Assembly (NCBI GenBank): GCA_003151315.1
Contig: PLXF01000156.1
Span: 7,563-16,592 of the forward strand
Reading direction: 5' to 3'
Origin: Parachlamydiales bacterium
GTDB lineage: Bacteria; Chlamydiota; Chlamydiia; Chlamydiales; SM23-39
DNA: 9,030 bases
A program made the translations under genes and the position numbers. Under the pieces are notes generated by a model. The model was given only the letters and a program-made list of their open reading frames with translations. It did not search any database and was not told where the DNA came from. Shown here in pieces: positions 5,696 through 9,030 of this stretch; the stretch's first letter is position 1; each line of letters starts with the position of its first letter.

Positions 5696-6550
5696 TTAGG
5701 ATTTCGGTAGCCTACCCGACTGTGTCGTTAGTTTTTTTTCTTCAGATTTTACAAGGCGCTCGAGCTTTTTGAGATCTTCTTCTGGAGGAAGATTTTCTGG
5801 TTTGATACCACGCTGTCCGAGCATTGCGCGGACGCTTTGATTATTTTGAATGTGTTCATCTGCTATTGCCATTTCGCCATGTAAGTCATCTTGAGATACA
5901 TTGTGATTGGTCATTTCTGTTGCTAAGTTTTTAGCGGCAATCGTTAAAGTGGGCAGGAAATCTGCCAATGGACGGCTCTGCGTGATCCCATATTTGTTCT
6001 TCATTGTCTGTGTGCAATGGCCTCCAAAAAAAGCAGTATCACCTTTAGAACGGATTCGTCCAAAGCCAGTTTCATCTACCCCCCTCTCATAGATATTTTG
6101 GGAAAGGGTTTTTTCGGATTCCCTGAGTTTTTCTCGAGCCTCTAGCCTAGCCTGTAACAACATTCGGCTTTCTATCAATTCTTGTTTGCGCGTTTGGATG
6201 GCAAAATAGCTTTGGGCAAAGGCGATGGGTTCTTTGCGGGGGTCTCCGTTTTGGGCAATCAAATAGCAGGCGTAACGGGTCAACATAAAGTCCTCAATGG
6301 CTCGTTCGGAGCCACTGCCTAGAGTAACCATTTTCGTGACGCCACGAAAATGGTCGTCTGGATCGCAACCAGTTGTTTTGCAGGACTCTATAGCACGTGT
6401 AATGGTCGTTATGAAGTTTTCCCAACGAGTGTATCCGAGAGGCTCTTGCAAATCTCTAGCAAACCAGAATTCAATTTCCTCTCCAGGCACAGTTTTTGCT
6501 AGGCTATCAAAGTGACTTTGTAATTTTTTGATGATCTCCATATTAGACAT
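5696..6550 (-). CDS. dinD: DinD-family DNA-damage-inducible protein homologue
   Basis: The 284-residue protein follows E. coli DinD along its length (about 274 residues in E. coli, from memory). The N-terminal part has FWFARDLQEPLGYTRW (28-43), the central block DDHFRGVTKMVTLGSGSERAIEDFMLTRYACYLIAQNGDP (65-104, the family's most conserved stretch), then SYFAIQTRKQEL. A charged helical middle follows, and near the C-terminus AMLGQRGIKPENLPP. E. coli DinD is LexA-controlled and has been reported to limit RecA filament activity; whether this copy does the same is unknown. AAGGAG eight bases before the ATG at 6550 supports the start. No LexA box of CTGT-N8-ACAG type is seen upstream, so regulation may differ. 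It looks full length and sits next to the YhcG remnant and MITE, suggesting a mobile neighbourhood. Confidence 0.88.
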   Translation of the reverse strand: MSNMEIIKKLQSHFDSLAKTVPGEEIEFWFARDLQEPLGYTRWENFITTITRAIESCKTTGCDPDDHFRGVTKMVTLGSGSERAIEDFMLTRYACYLIAQNGDPRKEPIAFAQSYFAIQTRKQELIESRMLLQARLEAREKLRESEKTLSQNIYERGVDETGFGRIRSKGDTAFFGGHCTQTMKNKYGITQSRPLADFLPTLTIAAKNLATEMTNHNVSQDDLHGEMAIADEHIQNNQSVRAMLGQRGIKPENLPPEEDLKKLERLVKSEEKKLTTQSGRLPKS

Positions 6551-6797
6551 GACCAGAACTCCTTGGAATCAACTTTTTTTGAAAAAAATTGTAGCTGAAA
6601 TTGAGAAACTTCGCCAATCAAAAATTCTGAATGTGGGGACGCAGAAGAGGGGATGGTAAGAGGTTGTTTTAGTCTAAATCAGCCAACTGTTCTAAATAAA
6701 TAAAATAGTTGAAATATTGTTTAACAATTTTTTATCCTTTCTATTTCAGTTAATTCTTAGTTATAGTGAATCTTTGCTCTCTTTTAATAGGATTCTT
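6551..6797. other. Divergent intergenic region between dinD and the EEP gene
   Basis: These 247 bp separate divergent genes. On the dinD side are the AAGGAG site, a T7/A7 inverted repeat (6570-6591) in the leader, and a possible -10 box (minus-strand TACAAT, about 6592-6597) without a good -35. On the other side are the palindrome ATTGTTTAACAAT (6716-6728), which could be an operator, and a TATAGT -10 box (6762-6767). No small ORF with a convincing ribosome site was seen. Confidence 0.35.
6762..6767 (+). promoter_or_regulatory. Candidate -10 box for the EEP-family gene
   Basis: TATAGT lies about 30 bp before the preferred ATG at 6798. The sequence 17 bp upstream (TTCTAT) is a poor -35 box, so an activator may be needed or the promoter may be elsewhere. 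Confidence 0.3.
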
Positions 6798-8054
6798 ATG
6801 AGTGTTTCTGATGCCTCGATTTTTCCAGATTCGGTTCCTTTTACTTTAGCCCAAGTTTCCTCAGCAGCGCTGCCTAAAAGCTGGGCAACAAGTAAAGGGG
6901 CTAGCGATTGGAGAGTCGCCGCTAAAATAAACGCTTTAAAAGTAGCTTCTTATTTGACCGAGCCTATTTGCAAAGTTCGTGAATATTTTTATACTTTTTA
7001 TATATTGAATGAGACGTGTAAAACGACAGCTCAAAAGGTGATGAAGGCAACATTCCTTGCGTTAGGGATTGTTGCATTTACCCTGTTAACGCCTTGCACG
7101 GCCCCGATTGGAGCGGCCCTACGCGGCATTGTCATTACTTTAGAGTCGAAGTCTTATATTTATGTAGAAAAAGCTAAAAAGGGGAAAAAACTACCTGAAG
7201 ATAAGAAGATTACGCTTGTTTCACATAATCAATGTTATATGCCCGCCGGTTATTCTATTACTGACGGACAAGTAATGCCCGCTTCTGGCAAAGAAAGAAT
7301 GAATTCTAATGTCCAGATGATCAAAGAGTTAAATCCTGATATTGCCTGCCTGTATGAAGTGCCTGATATTTGTGATGCCTGTTATCTTTCTTCTCTACTG
7401 TCAGAATATCCCTTTATTATCCCCATTGCGGGTGTGAGGGCAATAGGACCTTCCTCTATGATGTATATCGCCAGCAAATATGAGATCGTGGGGAGTTCCA
7501 TAGAATTTGTTCCTTTTATGAAAGGAACGGAACTTACAGGGCGAGCACAATTTTCAGAAAAGGGATTTTTGTCATTCGATATCAAGAGTCAGGGTGAGAA
7601 GACCCCTTTTGCCACGGTTATATCGACTCATTTGCAACATTCGGAGATTCCCGCAAAGCCGGAAGATAGAGAAAAAATAGCGCGAACTATGCAAATGAAT
7701 AAGATTGCAAAGCAGATACAGAAAAAGGTTGCGCAGGGCCATAACGTCATTTTTACAGGAGACCTGAATCAAGAAGAGGAGGAATTAAATACATTTTTAG
7801 ATCGTCATCAAATCAACTGGCTTCGAAGAGATGCATCGGTTCAAGGGAAAACAACTTGGGGTGGAGATCAATGGTGTGCTGAGCTGATGAGTAAACTCTC
7901 CTCTGGATCGCTAGTTTTGGATTACACATTTATAGCAGGCAAAGCAACCGCAATTTCTACGAGAGTCATAGAGACAGGGTACTCTGGACTTGAATTTAGG
8001 CCTGAAGCAACGTCTGATCATGACCTTCTTTTCAGTACAATCACTGTTGGGTAA
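6798..8054 (+). CDS. Membrane-anchored endonuclease/exonuclease/phosphatase (EEP) superfamily protein
   Basis: All catalytic landmarks of the EEP (DNase I/sphingomyelinase) fold occur in order in the 418-residue product: Asn144 (SHNQCY), Glu187 (LYEVPD), His278 (STHLQH), Asp322/Asn324 (GDLN), Asp375 (LDYTF) and Asp407-His408 (SDHD). Such enzymes cut phosphodiester or phosphomonoester bonds with Mg2+; substrates include nucleic acids, sphingomyelin and inositol phosphates, and the motifs do not tell which. Residues 1-80 are polar. A paired hydrophobic region (about 83-99 and 103-117, containing TPCTAP) follows, so the enzyme is probably anchored with the domain on one face. ATG at 6798 is chosen because AGGA lies five bases upstream; an extension from TTG at 6717 lacks a ribosome site. 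A membrane lipid or host nucleic acid target is an inference. Confidence 0.82.
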   Translation: MSVSDASIFPDSVPFTLAQVSSAALPKSWATSKGASDWRVAAKINALKVASYLTEPICKVREYFYTFYILNETCKTTAQKVMKATFLALGIVAFTLLTPCTAPIGAALRGIVITLESKSYIYVEKAKKGKKLPEDKKITLVSHNQCYMPAGYSITDGQVMPASGKERMNSNVQMIKELNPDIACLYEVPDICDACYLSSLLSEYPFIIPIAGVRAIGPSSMMYIASKYEIVGSSIEFVPFMKGTELTGRAQFSEKGFLSFDIKSQGEKTPFATVISTHLQHSEIPAKPEDREKIARTMQMNKIAKQIQKKVAQGHNVIFTGDLNQEEEELNTFLDRHQINWLRRDASVQGKTTWGGDQWCAELMSKLSSGSLVLDYTFIAGKATAISTRVIETGYSGLEFRPEATSDHDLLFSTITVG

Positions 8055-8069
8055 ATCTACGCTATACTG

Positions 8070-8097
8070 CTCGTGATTCAAAAATCGTTTTTTGAGC
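8070..8097 (+). repeat. Short hairpin repeat after the EEP gene, related to the 4-172 palindrome
   Basis: CTCGTGATTCAAAAATCG followed by TTTTTTGAGC is a variant of CTCGTGACTCAAGAATTGGCTTTTGAG at the left end of the window. Its centre (TCAAAAA ... TTTTTTGA) can pair. It begins 16 bp after the stop codon at 8052-8054, so it may serve as a weak transcript end, though the stem is almost all A-T. Confidence 0.55.
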
Positions 8098-8110
8098 CGC
8101 AAGGGGATGT

Positions 8111-8139
8111 TTGTCTTAAAATAATATTTATTATATAGT
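8111..8139 (+). promoter_or_regulatory. Promoter of the GT11 gene
   Basis: TTGTCT (8111-8116) and TATAGT (8134-8139) are separated by exactly 17 bp of pure A/T, a good sigma70-type arrangement. Transcription from about 8146 would give a leader of some 18 nt carrying the CGGGAG ribosome site. The gene therefore appears to be expressed independently of the upstream EEP gene. Confidence 0.6.
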
Positions 8140-8163
8140 CGTTCTCTCTTAACGGGAGTGGCG

Positions 8164-9006
8164 ATGAAAAAGGTCTTTTATTGGGCGGTTTGTTGTTTTC
8201 TTGCTTCATTTGTACTTGCTGAGGAGCAGCCCCCCTTTGTGACGGCCAGATTCCAGGGGCGTCTGGGGAATAACTTTTTCCAGGTTGCGACGGCAAGCGC
8301 TTTAGCTTGGGACAATGGAGCCGAGCCCTATTTTATGGGATATAGGGGATCGGGAGAGGTGGGGCGCGCCTTTTTTCGCTTTAATTTGCAAGAAACAGAG
8401 AGAACGGTTGAGACGGAATGGTACGAGCGTACCTATTCCTATTCTCCTATTACCTATTCTCCCAATATGCGCCTTGCGGGCTATTACCAATCGGAAAAAT
8501 ATTTTGCGCACCATCGGAAGCGGCTACTCAAACTGTTGGCCCCATCTTCGTCGGATATGGAGTACATGGTGCATCGCTATTCTTGGCTTATAGACAACCC
8601 CAATACCGTCGGGGTTCAAATTCGCTACTATAAAGGGGAAGATCCTTCGGGAGGAATGTATCCCCAATATGGGCGGGATTATTTAGAGAAGGCGATGGCT
8701 CTTTTCCCCGAGTCTTCTCTATTTGTCGTGAGCAGTAATGATTTATCCTACGCGAAACAAAATATACCGCCTGATAAAATGAACGTTGTGTTTTTAGAAG
8801 GAGAGGTCCCTTATATCGATCTTCTTCTTTTAAGTTTTTGCAAGCATAACATCATCAGCAATTCGAGTTTTGGATGGTGGGCCGCTTGGCTCAACCAAAA
8901 CCCCCATAAAAAGGTTATCTATCCTTGGCCCCTTTTTCCCACTTTGCCGAGTCAAGATTATTGCCCTACAGAGTGGATCTCCGTCACCGCACAATCGGAT
9001 AATTAA
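8164..9006 (+). CDS. Exported GT11 alpha-1,2-fucosyltransferase-like glycosyltransferase
   Basis: The 280-residue protein starts with a clear signal peptide (MKK, hydrophobic core to 18, VLA before the cut at 19/20). GT11 motifs follow in order: GRLGNNFFQ (32-40, usual GGLGNQLFQ), GYYQSEKYF (106-114), VGVQIRYYKGED (149-160), FVVSSNDLSYAK (187-198), and DLLLLSFCKHNIISNSSFGWWAAWL (219-243). GT11 enzymes move fucose from GDP-fucose to galactose O-2 on surface glycans. The nucleotide-binding motif is normally HxRRxD; here the His is Gln and the second Arg is Tyr, so donor use may differ. The ATG at 8164 is preferred over GTG at 8158 because CGGGAG (8153-8158) is correctly spaced for it. Export is unusual since GDP-fucose is cytoplasmic, which hints at secretion into the host. 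Length is near the family's usual size. Confidence 0.85.
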   Translation: MKKVFYWAVCCFLASFVLAEEQPPFVTARFQGRLGNNFFQVATASALAWDNGAEPYFMGYRGSGEVGRAFFRFNLQETERTVETEWYERTYSYSPITYSPNMRLAGYYQSEKYFAHHRKRLLKLLAPSSSDMEYMVHRYSWLIDNPNTVGVQIRYYKGEDPSGGMYPQYGRDYLEKAMALFPESSLFVVSSNDLSYAKQNIPPDKMNVVFLEGEVPYIDLLLLSFCKHNIISNSSFGWWAAWLNQNPHKKVIYPWPLFPTLPSQDYCPTEWISVTAQSDN

Positions 9007-9008
9007 TG

Positions 9009-9030
9009 TATAGTGATTTAAAATTCTATT
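9009..9030 (+). mobile_element. Left end of a second copy of the 163-bp MITE-like element (partial)
   Basis: All 22 bases match 5520-5541, the terminal inverted repeat of the complete element, in the same orientation; the window ends inside it. It starts 3 bp after the GT11 stop codon, so like the copy beside dinD it sits directly at a gene end. Confidence 0.8.

Noticed and set aside
6717..6797. A 27-residue hydrophobic N-terminal extension of the EEP protein from a TTG codon.
   Set aside because: There is no ribosome site before it, it overlaps the likely -10 box, and ATG 6798 has AGGA at correct spacing.
8158..8163. GTG at 8158 as the start of the GT11 gene.
   Set aside because: It overlaps the CGGGAG ribosome site, which is correctly spaced for ATG 8164, and MKK at 8164 is a normal signal peptide start.
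8302..8633. Overlapping frames of 70-92 codons on both strands inside the GT11 gene.
   Set aside because: The GT11 frame carries the full set of family motifs over the same bases; the others show no motif or ribosome site.
1..9030. CRISPR array, rRNA gene or integrase gene.
   Set aside because: No regularly spaced direct repeats, no rRNA-like conserved segments and no recombinase motifs were seen; all repeats found are inverted or dispersed.

Overview
The window is an AT-leaning accessory region from what is most likely an amoeba-associated, chlamydia-like bacterium (Parachlamydiales such as Waddlia or Parachlamydia). This is an inference. It rests on two proteins with closely paired hydrophobic segments like chlamydial inclusion-membrane proteins, on exported glycosyltransferases, and on a tRNA remnant whose gene does not encode CCA, which argues against a gammaproteobacterium such as Legionella. 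No marker gene settles the genus.

Layout from left to right. Positions 4-172 are a near-perfect 169-bp palindrome with a bidirectional terminator at its centre. A minus-strand gene for an Inc-like two-helix membrane protein follows (182-1012), then a 333-bp regulatory gap with several hairpins. Next come a small four-helix membrane protein (1346-1771, +) and a convergent acidic hypothetical protein (1838-2269, -). A frameshifted, exported D-amino-acid-oxidase-like flavoenzyme lies at 2350-3524 (-), with its fold in circularly permuted order. Divergent to it is an exported GT25 glycosyltransferase fused to a SAM methyltransferase (3630-5201, +).

The 494-bp gap at 5202-5695 is a scar of mobile DNA. 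It holds the 3' part of a tRNA-Tyr gene (a probable integration site), a frameshifted remnant of a YhcG/DUF1016 nuclease gene, and a 163-bp element with perfect 23-bp terminal inverted repeats that begins exactly where the remnant stops. After it come a DinD homologue (5696-6550, -), a membrane-anchored endonuclease/exonuclease/phosphatase-fold protein (6798-8054, +) and an exported alpha-1,2-fucosyltransferase-like GT11 protein (8164-9006, +). A second copy of the 163-bp element starts 3 bp after that last stop codon and runs off the window.

How the genes may work together: three of the enzymes (oxidase, GT25-methyltransferase, GT11) begin with Sec-type signal peptides, although relatives of the two transferases usually act in the cytoplasm. 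With the Inc-like protein and the anchored EEP protein, this reads as a set of surface or host-directed factors set among repeats and decayed genes. The genes are mostly single transcription units with their own promoters and not one operon, so any shared pathway is speculative.
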